NCBI GenBank assembly: GCA_963826795.1
Contig: CAWGYT010000008.1
Location: 186,001-250,000, forward strand
Length of the DNA stretch: 64,000 bases
Source of the DNA: CAWGYT01 sp963826795
Lineage (GTDB): Bacteria > Planctomycetota > Planctomycetia > Pirellulales > Pirellulaceae
Reading direction: 5' to 3'
The notes beneath the pieces are model-generated. The model had not been told where the DNA came from. It saw only the letters and a program-made list of their open reading frames with translations, and ran no database searches. Shown piece by piece: positions 56,128 through 64,000 of this stretch. Numbering within the stretch: the stretch's first letter is position 1; every line of letters starts with the position of its first letter. The translations under genes were made by a program, and so were the position numbers.

Positions 56128-57651
56128 CTAAGACCCGGAGGGGCGACCCGCGCGGCGGAGCTGCTCGAGCCGATCGGACAGGCGTTCTACGAGGTCAGGA
56201 TTCGCCGCGGCAACATTGCGCGACTCCTCGACGTCGGCCGACAGGTCGAACAATTGATAGGGGCCAACAAACGGCTTTCCCGCCGGTGCTTCTCGTCCCC
56301 CCGATCCGTTTCCAGCGACCAGTTTCCACCGTCCCTCGCGGATGGCAAACATGCCGTTGACCGAATGGTGAATGACCGGCACACGGCGGGACGCACCCGG
56401 CTGGTCGCGAAGCATGGGAAGCCAGGAAACGCTGTCTTCGGCCTCGTTTTCTCCGAGCTGGGCTCCCACGATCTCCGCCAGCGTCGCATAGACGTCCGTC
56501 AGGCAGACCGTTTCGTCGCAGCGACTTCCAGCTGCCACTTGCCGGGGCCAGCGAACGAACAGCGGGACACGATGCCCCGCCTCCCAGATGTCCGCCTTCG
56601 TTCCCCGCAGCCGTCCGTTCGCCCGGTGACGATCCGCGCGAAACCCCTGCTGCGATGGGTCGTCGACATGATCGGGCCGGTCATCATCGAATCGAAACAT
56701 GTAGGATCCGTTGTCGGAGGTCGAGATGACCAAAGTCTGATCGTCGAGCCGTTGCGATTCGAGAGCGTCGAGCACACGACCGATGGTGGCATCCACCTGA
56801 GCCACGAAGTCACCATAGTCACCCAACCGCGTCGTTCCGCGGAATCGAGCGTTGGGTTGAGTCGGCTTGTGGGGCGCGGTCAGGGCCAGATACAGAAAAA
56901 ATGGCTGATCTCGCTCCGCTGCCCTCCGCAAGAATTCGACCGCCTCGTCGGCCAAGCGATCGAGGACTTCGTCGATCACGAAATCCTCGGCCCGAGGCCC
57001 TTTCCGCACGAAATGGGGAAACGGAACGGCTGGCTGTTGGCGCGTGGGCAGAGCGGTAAATCGGTCGTTGCGAATGAACACATACGGGGCCATATCCAAC
57101 GAGGCGCTGACGCCGAAGTACTCGTCGAACCCGTGATGGATCGGCGCGTCCGGGATCTGACCACCGAAGTCGATTCCCGGATCGCCCTCCCAGGGCGTGA
57201 CGTTAGCTTGCGGATCGAGCAAAGGCAACGTCATTCCTAGATGCCATTTACCAATCGCCCCCGTGTAGTAGCCCGCCCGCTGCAAGACCGTCGCGATCGT
57301 GGGCCGGTCCGGTTCGATCAGCGGACGGCTATAGCCTCCCAAAACGCCGCTTTGTAGCGTCGTGCGCCAGCAATAGCGACCCGTGAGGAGCCCGTAGCGA
57401 GTGGGCGTACAAACGGCCGAAGGCGAATGCCCGTCACGGAAGGTCATGCCCTGCTCCGCCAATCGATTCAGGTGGGGAGTCGGGATTTTCGAGCTGGGAT
57501 TGAGCGCCTGGACATCACCATATCCCATGTCATCGGCCAAGATGATCAAGACGTTCGGCGCTGCGACCGCGGCCCGGCCCCATGGCCCGCAGAACAAAAC
57601 GCCGACCATCCCTATCATGATTCCGGCAGAGTCGATAGATCTTATTGGCAC
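56128..57651 (-). CDS. Secreted sulfatase (S1)
   Basis: This 507-residue protein starts at a GTG (57651) directly downstream of GGAAGGAGG. A signal peptide (to about ...RAAVAA) precedes NVLIILADDMGYGD with metal-binding DD (40-41). The formylglycine core is CTPTRYGLLTGRYCWRT (C81), followed by GKWHLGM and SDNGSYMF with the C-terminal metal site. The PTLNRLAEQG/GKWHLG features place it nearer to N-acetylgalactosamine/arylsulfatase A types than the genes at 8642 and 36567. Substrate unknown. It is the last gene of a three-gene operon, 30 bases after the other sulfatase. Confidence 0.95.
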   Translation of the reverse strand: MPIRSIDSAGIMIGMVGVLFCGPWGRAAVAAPNVLIILADDMGYGDVQALNPSSKIPTPHLNRLAEQGMTFRDGHSPSAVCTPTRYGLLTGRYCWRTTLQSGVLGGYSRPLIEPDRPTIATVLQRAGYYTGAIGKWHLGMTLPLLDPQANVTPWEGDPGIDFGGQIPDAPIHHGFDEYFGVSASLDMAPYVFIRNDRFTALPTRQQPAVPFPHFVRKGPRAEDFVIDEVLDRLADEAVEFLRRAAERDQPFFLYLALTAPHKPTQPNARFRGTTRLGDYGDFVAQVDATIGRVLDALESQRLDDQTLVISTSDNGSYMFRFDDDRPDHVDDPSQQGFRADRHRANGRLRGTKADIWEAGHRVPLFVRWPRQVAAGSRCDETVCLTDVYATLAEIVGAQLGENEAEDSVSWLPMLRDQPGASRRVPVIHHSVNGMFAIREGRWKLVAGNGSGGREAPAGKPFVGPYQLFDLSADVEESRNVAAANPDLVERLSDRLEQLRRAGRPSGS

Positions 57652-57681
57652 GGAGCCCTCCTTCCAATTTTCAGTCGCCGA

Positions 57682-59538
57682 CTACTCCAATTCGTTTCGC
57701 AGGTACTTCAAGCGCCGCTCGACCTTGTCGTCTCGCCGAACGTTGGCCGCGATCCGATCCGGATCGACGGCGAACTGGTAGCCGGGCGAGCCGTCCTGCA
57801 AGAGCACAATTGAATTCAGGATCAGTGCCGCTTCGACGGGCGAGCTTGATCCGTAGAGCGCGCGGAGGATGACGCGGCTTGGATCTGCCTGGCCAATCAA
57901 ACCGAGGAACTCCGCGGCGCGGACCCGGACCAGCGACTCCGGGTCCCGTTCGGCAAGTGCCTCGGCGACCGTTGCGAATTCGGCTGCCGCCTGGCCAAAA
58001 GAGCTGCACACGATCAATGCCCAGTACCGCTCCCACGGATTCTCCGCTGCCAGTGAACGCCGTAATTCGGACCGAGCTTCCGCGTATGGCTTGAGGCTCA
58101 AATCAGCGACGTCGACCAGTCGGGCAATCTCCGCCTGGTGCGTCCGTCCAAACCTGGCCGGATCATCGCGCGCCTCGGCGACGAGCTCACTCTCGGGATA
58201 AAAACTGAGGTCCGGCAAGGCCTTGACGCGCGCGGCAAGTCGCTGTCGCAAGTCCTGCAAAATGACGTCGAAGTCGGCATGATCCGCCAGATTTTGAGTT
58301 TCGTCCGGATCCGACGCAAGATCGAAGAGCGTTTCCGCTGGGCGTGGCAAAAAGAATTGACGTTGCATGGCCGTCAAGCGGTCCGTGGCAAACAATTCGC
58401 GCCACTCCTGGTAGGCCAGCATTTGATAGCGATAGTTATTCTGCAATCCGTCGAAGTTGAACGGCTGGTAGTTGCGAATGTACTTGAATCGACCCTTGCG
58501 CAGCGACCGAACCAGGTCGTACTTCTCGTCAAAGCGATCGGCGTAGCCAAATGCCTCGTCACGCTGATTGAGCTCGCTCAACGACACGCCAGGGCCGAGA
58601 AACGGACGCCCTTCCAGCTGCGAAGGGATGTCGACACCCGCCAGGTTCAGCACGGTGGGAGCGAAGTCGACGAAACTGACGAAACCTTGGACGCGTGATC
58701 CCCGCGCCGCGTCGACGCGGTGTTGCCAGTTTTCGGGGATTCGAATCACGAGCGGCACGTGCAGGCCGCTCTCATACAGATAACCCTTGCTGCGTGGAAG
58801 GACGCCGCCGTGATCTCCGAAATAGAAGATGAACGTATCCTCAAGCAGACCGTCTTCCGCAAGCTGCGCGACGACCGCCCCCACCTCTCGGTCGATCTGG
58901 CGAATGCGATCGTGGTAGCGTGCCGCCGTATACCGGAAGGTCGGCGTGTCGGGATGGTAGGGCGCCAGCCGGACGGAATTCGGATCCGTCTCAGGCGGAT
59001 GACTGACCAAGTCGTCGGGCGGGAAATGCAGTGAACTTTCGTGCGACGCCCCAAAGCTCTGCATATAAAAAAACGGCGATCCAGGCGGACGATTCCGCCA
59101 GCTGGCTCGCCGCGACGATTCGTCCCACACTCGCTCGCCCTCGATGGCGTTGTAATCCTTCTTCTGGTTATTGGCGGTGAAGTAGCCTGCGTCGCGCAGA
59201 GACGCGGGAAACATCCGGACGCCTTCGGGCAACGGAACGCGCACCGAAGCGCGGTGAAACTGCGTCCCGATCCTTGGCGCATAGCAACCGGTAATCAGTG
59301 TCGTGCGTGCCACACTGCAAACGGGACTGTTCGAAAACGCATGTTCAAACAGCAAGCCTTCCGAGGCAAGTTTCGCCAACTGAGGCGTGTCCGCGCCGTT
59401 TGGGTCGAAAAGCTTCAGATAATGCTTCGAGTTATCCTCGGAGACGAGCCACACGACGTTCGGTCGGTCGGCGGCGTGGCACGCGTTCAGTAAGGCACCC
59501 ACGACGACCAGACAGCGACCGAATAAACCGTATGACAT
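57682..59538 (-). CDS. Sulfatase with variant active-site motif CSVAR and HEAT-like C-terminus
   Basis: This 618-residue protein has a signal peptide (MSYGLFGRCLVVVGALLNAC...) and a sulfatase fold beginning NVVWLVSEDNSKHYL. The modifiable cysteine lies in SPVCSVARTTLITG (C74). Position 3 of the motif is Val, where the standard C-x-P/A-x-R has Pro or Ala. FYFGDHGGVLPRSKGYLYE supplies the second metal-site residues. The last ~150 residues are helical and HEAT-like (ENPWERYWALIVCSSFGQAA ... VRVRAAEFLGLIG). This heparan-sulfamidase-like type is common in planctomycetes. The start is 5 bases after the upstream stop. Activity depends on whether the maturase accepts this motif. Confidence 0.9.
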   Translation of the reverse strand: MSYGLFGRCLVVVGALLNACHAADRPNVVWLVSEDNSKHYLKLFDPNGADTPQLAKLASEGLLFEHAFSNSPVCSVARTTLITGCYAPRIGTQFHRASVRVPLPEGVRMFPASLRDAGYFTANNQKKDYNAIEGERVWDESSRRASWRNRPPGSPFFYMQSFGASHESSLHFPPDDLVSHPPETDPNSVRLAPYHPDTPTFRYTAARYHDRIRQIDREVGAVVAQLAEDGLLEDTFIFYFGDHGGVLPRSKGYLYESGLHVPLVIRIPENWQHRVDAARGSRVQGFVSFVDFAPTVLNLAGVDIPSQLEGRPFLGPGVSLSELNQRDEAFGYADRFDEKYDLVRSLRKGRFKYIRNYQPFNFDGLQNNYRYQMLAYQEWRELFATDRLTAMQRQFFLPRPAETLFDLASDPDETQNLADHADFDVILQDLRQRLAARVKALPDLSFYPESELVAEARDDPARFGRTHQAEIARLVDVADLSLKPYAEARSELRRSLAAENPWERYWALIVCSSFGQAAAEFATVAEALAERDPESLVRVRAAEFLGLIGQADPSRVILRALYGSSSPVEAALILNSIVLLQDGSPGYQFAVDPDRIAANVRRDDKVERRLKYLRNELE

Positions 59539-59543
59539 GTGAA

Positions 59544-61025
59544 TCAGAATTCGACTTGATACTTCTGCGACATCTTGATGCGAATGTCGCCGGTTTGCTC
59601 CAAGACTTCTTGCATGATGCCGCGCGCGTCATCGGCGGCACTCACGCGTTCTTCGGTGCGAATTCGTGTACGGTCTTGCTGCTGAGCTCGGACATCTTGA
59701 ACGTAACCGCCGTATCCGCCGTTCCATCCCCAGCGTCCGACAAAGTTGTACGAATTCGGATTCTCGAGCTGCCTGGTGCGCGTCTTCCCTCCGATTCCGC
59801 GGACCGAAGCGGACGCTTGACGAAGCGAACCCGCCACGTAGCGACCGTAATTCAGCAAATCGGGGTCCACGTTCAGAACCGGCAACTTGTCAATCTTGTC
59901 GGCATAGCGTCCCAGCCAGGTGCCCACGCTGCCGATTGACTTCGCGCTCGAAACGCTCCCGCGAACATCGTCCAGCATCCCGGATACCGACTTGAAGTAC
60001 TGCTGGGAGGCGAACTTTGCGAGATCCTCCGGTGATGCTCCCGCTGGCCCGGAACTGGGCGACTCGCGATGCAGTGTCTCCGGTACCGACAGCAGGCTCA
60101 AAATGCGCTGCATTCCGCTGCGATACAGCGGCCCGCCGATCTGGATGCGAGTCCCTTCCGCTTTGGCCGTCCAACTTTCAAATTCATCAACCATGGCCGA
60201 GTGTCGCCGCAGCACTTCCAGCAGGATCGGCTTGGCATTCTCGCCGAGAAACGTGACATCCTCAGCGAAATCGACCTTGATCGCGCCGGAGATCTTGTCC
60301 GTGATCTTCACACCGAGGGTGACGCCCTGCACGCTGGTGATCGCCTTCACGAGTTGATCTTCGTCGATCCCGCTGGCCTGCAAGAACTCCGATTCCTTAT
60401 ACCGAGCGCGGACCATATCCTCCGAGATGACGTCTTTGAGGTCCAGGGCCATGATGATCGGCGTACCTGCCTTCTCGACGAATTCGAGCGCGGAACTCAG
60501 GTAGGGTGAGAGTCGATTACCGGAGACGTCCGTTTCGGCGAGCCAGCGCGAAACACTTTGTCGGCTTCCGGGGCGATAAAGACCCGCCAAACGCGGCCCG
60601 AATTCGACGATATACGAATCGTCGGGCAAGTGGACGGCATTGCGATTTGAAATCCGGTCGATCTCACCTCCCCATTCCGCCGCGATCCGCGGCATCGACG
60701 GTTCGTAGCTCAGATTCGACATCGCCACTTCCCAGATCGGCTGCGAGAACTCCAGATCCAGATGGGACGCCATCAGGAATTGCTGAGCCGTCGGCGGGAC
60801 CATGGTGAGACCCGCCGCCGCCGCCTTTTCCTGCTCCTGACGCCAGTTTTGCTGCTGCGCGAGGGGCGATGCAAGGATCTTCGCGACGTCCAGGATGACG
60901 ACGGCATTCGCACCACTGGGCACTCGTGCGATTAACCCGTTGAACTGAGCCTCGGCGAGATTCGCGAGGACGCCCACCAATAACAGGGGCAGAGAACAAC
61001 CAACCAACCTCGACCGAACCCGCAT
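59544..61025 (-). CDS. Secreted protein of unknown function, first gene of the sulfatase operon
   Basis: This 494-residue protein starts at the ATG at 61025 with AGGAGAG 7 bases upstream and a signal peptide (MRVRSRLVGCSLPLLLVGVL...AEA). The mature part opens FNGLIARVPSGANAVVILDV and is a mix of helix and strand, with no catalytic motif I recognise. A glycine/tyrosine/tryptophan-rich stretch (GRWGWNGGYGGYVQD) lies near the C-terminus. The pattern (VPSGANAVVILDVAKILASP) recalls planctomycete proteins of unknown function. It is coupled to two sulfatases downstream. Confidence 0.8.
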   Translation of the reverse strand: MRVRSRLVGCSLPLLLVGVLANLAEAQFNGLIARVPSGANAVVILDVAKILASPLAQQQNWRQEQEKAAAAGLTMVPPTAQQFLMASHLDLEFSQPIWEVAMSNLSYEPSMPRIAAEWGGEIDRISNRNAVHLPDDSYIVEFGPRLAGLYRPGSRQSVSRWLAETDVSGNRLSPYLSSALEFVEKAGTPIIMALDLKDVISEDMVRARYKESEFLQASGIDEDQLVKAITSVQGVTLGVKITDKISGAIKVDFAEDVTFLGENAKPILLEVLRRHSAMVDEFESWTAKAEGTRIQIGGPLYRSGMQRILSLLSVPETLHRESPSSGPAGASPEDLAKFASQQYFKSVSGMLDDVRGSVSSAKSIGSVGTWLGRYADKIDKLPVLNVDPDLLNYGRYVAGSLRQASASVRGIGGKTRTRQLENPNSYNFVGRWGWNGGYGGYVQDVRAQQQDRTRIRTEERVSAADDARGIMQEVLEQTGDIRIKMSQKYQVEF

Positions 61026-61530
61026 TGTTCGACTCTCCTGCGAAAAACAACTCACGTGACGGGCAACCAAACGACGCCCAAAGCTTGATTTAAGGCCTGC
61101 CCGCCCCGAAAGGAAAGCGGGAGACCGGCTACGAGTATAACCCATCGTGCTATCGAGTTCCTGCCCCCTGCCGGCTTTTCGGCATGCGTCAATAAGCCTT
61201 ATCCGACGCCTTGTCAGGCCGCCCCATTCGACTTCGCGGGAGAACGTCCCGCTCGACTGCCCCGTTCGGTTGCCGCAAGTCGCCCCGAAATCGCTGGGGC
61301 GATCGGATCGAGTCCTCGCCCCCTCACGCGGCCGGTAGGTGTCGGCCGCCCCCTTGAGCCGGAGATGAAGATTCGATGCGGAAGTGATGAAAGGGTTCGC
61401 AAATCGCGGGGGCGGGCCGCCTCCCGCGTTCGTTCAGCCGCGTGAATCTGCTAGGGTATTGAGCGGCGTCTCGGCGTGGGCCACGCTCCGCCGACTGGCC
61501 CTTCTGAAGGACGAATTCGGAGTGACTTCC
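61026..61530. other. Divergent intergenic region
   Basis: These 505 bases separate the sulfatase operon (leftward) from the amidohydrolase-remnant gene (rightward). Both promoters should lie here. No gene or repeat was recognised. GGAGT before 61531 is the ribosome-binding site of the right-hand gene. Confidence 0.4.
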
Positions 61531-62925
61531 ATGCGAAACTGGCTCCCATGTTGGCTCCTTGCGTACCATCTCACCGCCCTCCCCGTTGCCGCGGACGATC
61601 CCTGCACGCTGGCCATTGTGAACGCCCGCGTGATCACGGTCGATCCGGCCCAGCCCTCGGCCGAGGCGATCGCCGTCCGAGGAGACATCATCCAGGCGGT
61701 CGGCACGAACGCCCAGATTCGGGCACTGATTGGTGAATCGACGCGCGTTCTCGACGCGCGGGGGCGAACCGTGGTTCCCGGTTTCAACGACGCCCACTTG
61801 CATCCCAGGCCGATTTACCCGGTTCTCAGTCGACTCGGCGGCCACCCCACATGCGACATCTTGGGTCTAGCTTCGACCGAGCACCCGATTCACCTGGGGC
61901 ATTCGAGCGGCCACGGGGCCGCCGTCATTTCGATGGCGCTGCGGCTGGCCGAGATCGACGCGACCATCATTGGAGGCCAGGTCGTCTACGAGCGGACCGC
62001 TGCATGGCAAGCTCCGTCGGTCCAGCTACCCGAGCAGGCGCCGGTGAAGTTAGAGGTTCACGCAACGCTGGGAGCAGGACCGGCGAAGGAAAACTCAGGG
62101 ATCGTCAAGAGCCGAACGCAGCCGGACGTATTCTGGATGCACAACGATTCCGGGGACGAACCGCGAATCTATCCTGTCCGTTTGGACGGCACCGTTCACG
62201 CCAGCTCGCGTGCCCCCGAGCAGTCTGGCGTCCTGATTGGCGACGCAATCAATGTCGACTGGGAAGACATCGCGGTGAACGACCAGAACGAGGTGATCGT
62301 GGCCGACTTCGGCAATAACCGCAATGATCGCCGCGATCTGGTTCTCTATTACGTGGACGAGCCGTCGGCACTGGCGGCTCGAACCACCGTCAAACGCAAG
62401 GTCTTTTTCTGTTACCCTGACCAGCCTCAGATTCCAGCGCCCGAGGACGATTTTAATTACGATTCGGAAGCGATTTATACGCTGGGAAATCGCGTCTATA
62501 TTCTTACAAAGCATCGCAGCGACCACGAGACGAGACTCTATCGCCTGGATCGCGACGAACCGTTCGTCACGAATCCCTTGACCCTGGTCGACCGATTCGA
62601 CATCCACGGACAAGTCGTCGGCGCAGACGCCTCGCCGGACGGCAAGCGAGTCGTGGTCATCACGTACGACGCAATCTGGCTATTCGACCTCGAGCCGGAC
62701 GACGACAATCTCTTTCGGGGCGCGATTCGCTGGTTGCCGTATGAGGCCGCCCAGGTAGAGGCCGTCTGTTTTGCGGATGACAACACGCTGCTGCTGGCGG
62801 ATGAGGAGACCGCCGAGTTGTTCAAGGTACCGATCGCCGACCTGATTTCGGTGCGTGGTGCCCTTTCGACGAGGAAGCTGCAGTCGGCGTCGGACGCGGA
62901 GGAACCTCCCGTTGAGGCAGATTGA
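61531..62925 (+). CDS. Amidohydrolase remnant fused to a beta-propeller
   Basis: This protein has 464 residues from the ATG at 61531 (GGAGT upstream), with a signal peptide (MRNWLPCWLLAYHLTALPVAA). Residues 25-95 match the start of YtcJ-type amidohydrolases: LAIVNARVITVDPAQPSAEA and VVPGFNDAHLHP with the first metal-binding HxH. Instead of the TIM barrel, only ASTEHPIHLGHSSGHGAAVI and the terminal EIDATIIGGQVVYERTA remain, so some 350 residues are missing. The next 300 residues form a propeller-like domain (GIVKSRTQPDVFWMHNDSGD ... AVCFADDNTLLLADEETAEL). The frame is open throughout. Either the enzyme part decayed in frame, or the propeller is the functional part of an exported fusion. Confidence 0.7.
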   Translation: MRNWLPCWLLAYHLTALPVAADDPCTLAIVNARVITVDPAQPSAEAIAVRGDIIQAVGTNAQIRALIGESTRVLDARGRTVVPGFNDAHLHPRPIYPVLSRLGGHPTCDILGLASTEHPIHLGHSSGHGAAVISMALRLAEIDATIIGGQVVYERTAAWQAPSVQLPEQAPVKLEVHATLGAGPAKENSGIVKSRTQPDVFWMHNDSGDEPRIYPVRLDGTVHASSRAPEQSGVLIGDAINVDWEDIAVNDQNEVIVADFGNNRNDRRDLVLYYVDEPSALAARTTVKRKVFFCYPDQPQIPAPEDDFNYDSEAIYTLGNRVYILTKHRSDHETRLYRLDRDEPFVTNPLTLVDRFDIHGQVVGADASPDGKRVVVITYDAIWLFDLEPDDDNLFRGAIRWLPYEAAQVEAVCFADDNTLLLADEETAELFKVPIADLISVRGALSTRKLQSASDAEEPPVEAD

Positions 62926-64000
62926 AATCCCAAAGCTTGAACAGTTGTCGAGTTATCTACACGCGGCGCAGGTTCAGCGTCTCTTCATGGTGGCCGACCA
63001 GCCGGCCTACGAAGCATCCGGCGCTGCCGCGCGGCTGGCAGTGACTCTGCAGTCCCTCGATTGCGATCGGTTTCGCGACTTCGCGCCGAATCCGCAGTTC
63101 GATGACGCCGTGCGCGGGCTCACCCAGTTTCGATCGGCGGCCTATGACATGATCATCGCGATCGGAGGCGGGACGGCGATCGATCTAGCCAAGCTTGTGA
63201 AGTGCTTTGGAACGAACCCCAGCCCGCCGCGGGATTTGATCCTCAAACCAGATCAAATCCAAGGGGCGGAGATCCCACTGGTGGCCATCCCCACCACGGC
63301 CGGCACGGGCAGCGAGGCCACGCAGTTCGCGGTCGTCTACCTGGACGACGAAAAGCACTCCCTGGCGCATCCCTCCCTGCGTCCCGATGTTACGGTGCTC
63401 GATCCGACGCTGACCTATTCGATGCCCCCCGGCCTGACCGCCGCGACAGGGTTGGATGCACTCGCGCAGGCGATGGAATCGATTTGGAGCGTGCGAGCGA
63501 CTGACGACTCAATGAATTTGGCGGAGCAAGCGCTGCGATTGGGACGTGTCCATCTGCGCGCCGCGGTGCGTGAGCCAACGCCCGAGTCCCGTGCCGCGAT
63601 GTGCGCTGCGGCGAATTTCGCGGGAAAGGCCATCAACATCTCCCGCACGACGGCCCCCCATGCGTTGTCCTACGCCATCACGTCTCGCTTCGGGGTGCCG
63701 CACGGAATCGCCGTCGCACTCACCATCGCTCCATTCCTGCGTTTCAACGCGGCGGTCAGCGCTGACAACGTGAACGCACCGCATCGGGTTGACGCAGCTC
63801 AAGCCGCGATGCGGCGGATCCAGGAAGCAATGGGGGTTGAGACCGCAGAAGACGCCGCCGACGTATGGCTGGCGTTGCTTCGCGACCTGGGCTGTCCAAC
63901 ACGGCTCGCCGAAGTCGGCATTCGGAGCGCGGCCCAACGAGAAGCGGTCGCGGTCGCGGTCAATGCCGAGCGACTAAGCAACAACCCGCGACGGACTACC
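62912..64000 (+). CDS. Iron-containing alcohol dehydrogenase (phosphonoacetaldehyde-reductase-like), cut by the window end
   Basis: This gene runs open from a TTG at 62912 (GGAGG 8 bases upstream, overlapping the previous stop by 14 bases) to the window end, about 363 residues. The NAD(P)-binding segment is IIAIGGGTAIDLAKLV, followed by IPTTAGTGSEATQFAVVYLD. Metal ligands are visible in TGLDALAQAMES (Asp), HALSYAI (His) and GVPHGIAVAL (His). The family reduces aldehydes or oxidises alcohols with Fe or Zn. The sequence resembles phosphonoacetaldehyde reductases of phosphonate pathways, which is tentative since no phosphonate gene is seen. It is coupled to the upstream propeller gene. Confidence 0.85.
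   Translation, partial: MRQIEIPKLEQLSSYLHAAQVQRLFMVADQPAYEASGAAARLAVTLQSLDCDRFRDFAPNPQFDDAVRGLTQFRSAAYDMIIAIGGGTAIDLAKLVKCFGTNPSPPRDLILKPDQIQGAEIPLVAIPTTAGTGSEATQFAVVYLDDEKHSLAHPSLRPDVTVLDPTLTYSMPPGLTAATGLDALAQAMESIWSVRATDDSMNLAEQALRLGRVHLRAAVREPTPESRAAMCAAANFAGKAINISRTTAPHALSYAITSRFGVPHGIAVALTIAPFLRFNAAVSADNVNAPHRVDAAQAAMRRIQEAMGVETAEDAADVWLALLRDLGCPTRLAEVGIRSAAQREAVAVAVNAERLSNNPRRTT

Noticed and set aside
1..64000. tRNA or rRNA genes
   Set aside because: No cloverleaf with a GTTCRA-type T-loop and no rRNA core sequence was seen on reading, though weak tRNAs could be missed without a program.

Overview
The window is GC-rich DNA that looks like a planctomycete chromosome (Pirellulales-like; inferred from gene content, no rRNA present). 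The hallmarks are large Ser/Thr kinases with C-terminal WD40 repeats beside ECF sigma factors, several formylglycine sulfatases, a DUF1549/DUF1553 cytochrome plus DUF1501 pair, TIGR03067-like and CRTAC1/ASPIC-UnbV proteins, and exported proteins ending in a dockerin-like calcium module plus a PEP-CTERM anchor.

Layout. 0-5.5 kb: WD40 fragment, internally deleted methyltransferase, sigma factor/kinase-WD40 pair. 6-8.4 kb: small exported proteins, including a PEP-CTERM gene split by an in-frame TAA. 8.6-16 kb: arylsulfatase, then a second sigma - PEP-CTERM - kinase set and a secreted protein. 16.3-19.8 kb: a gene graveyard with a wrecked sulfatase and DUF5675-like and DUF2294 stumps, each next to a copy of a ~185-bp repeat with GGGGTCAGGTC-type ends; a probable metalloprotease lies among them. 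19.9-20.1 kb: a promoter, a highly structured orphan RNA and a strong terminator. 20.5-25.4 kb: a glycan operon (GT4, alpha/alpha-toroid protein, GH130, GT4). 25.6-36.4 kb: a group-4-hydrogenase-related (Ehr/Hyf-like) membrane complex. One arm (response regulator, histidine kinase, hyfB, hyfC, hyfE, hyfF) is on the minus strand. The divergent arm (HTH-EIIA fusion, hyfG, hyfHI fusion) is on the plus strand, with a compound inverted repeat between them. 36.5-49.2 kb: arylsulfatase, methyltransferase, dodecin, LamG/discoidin PEP-CTERM protein, DUF1553/DUF1501 pair, DUF3127 protein, propeller PEP-CTERM protein. 49.4-55 kb: lipoprotein, CRTAC1 protein and pentaheme cytochrome-TPR protein. 55-64 kb: secreted protein, a three-gene operon with two sulfatases, an amidohydrolase-remnant/propeller fusion and the start of an iron-dependent alcohol dehydrogenase.

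About twenty otherwise well-conserved genes or gene segments are broken by single-base indels with no accompanying nonsense mutations. This looks more like consensus error in a draft assembly than decay, so those genes are annotated as single frameshifted genes. The 16.3-19.8 kb region is different: it shows real decay with large deletions and a nonsense codon.

The most interesting items are the orphan structured RNA at 19961-20116, the Ehr-type complex whose large subunit keeps the first CxxC but lacks the canonical second one, its EIIA-HTH fusion regulator, the ~185-bp repeat family that abuts gene stumps, and the calcium/PEP-CTERM module shared by four unrelated proteins.
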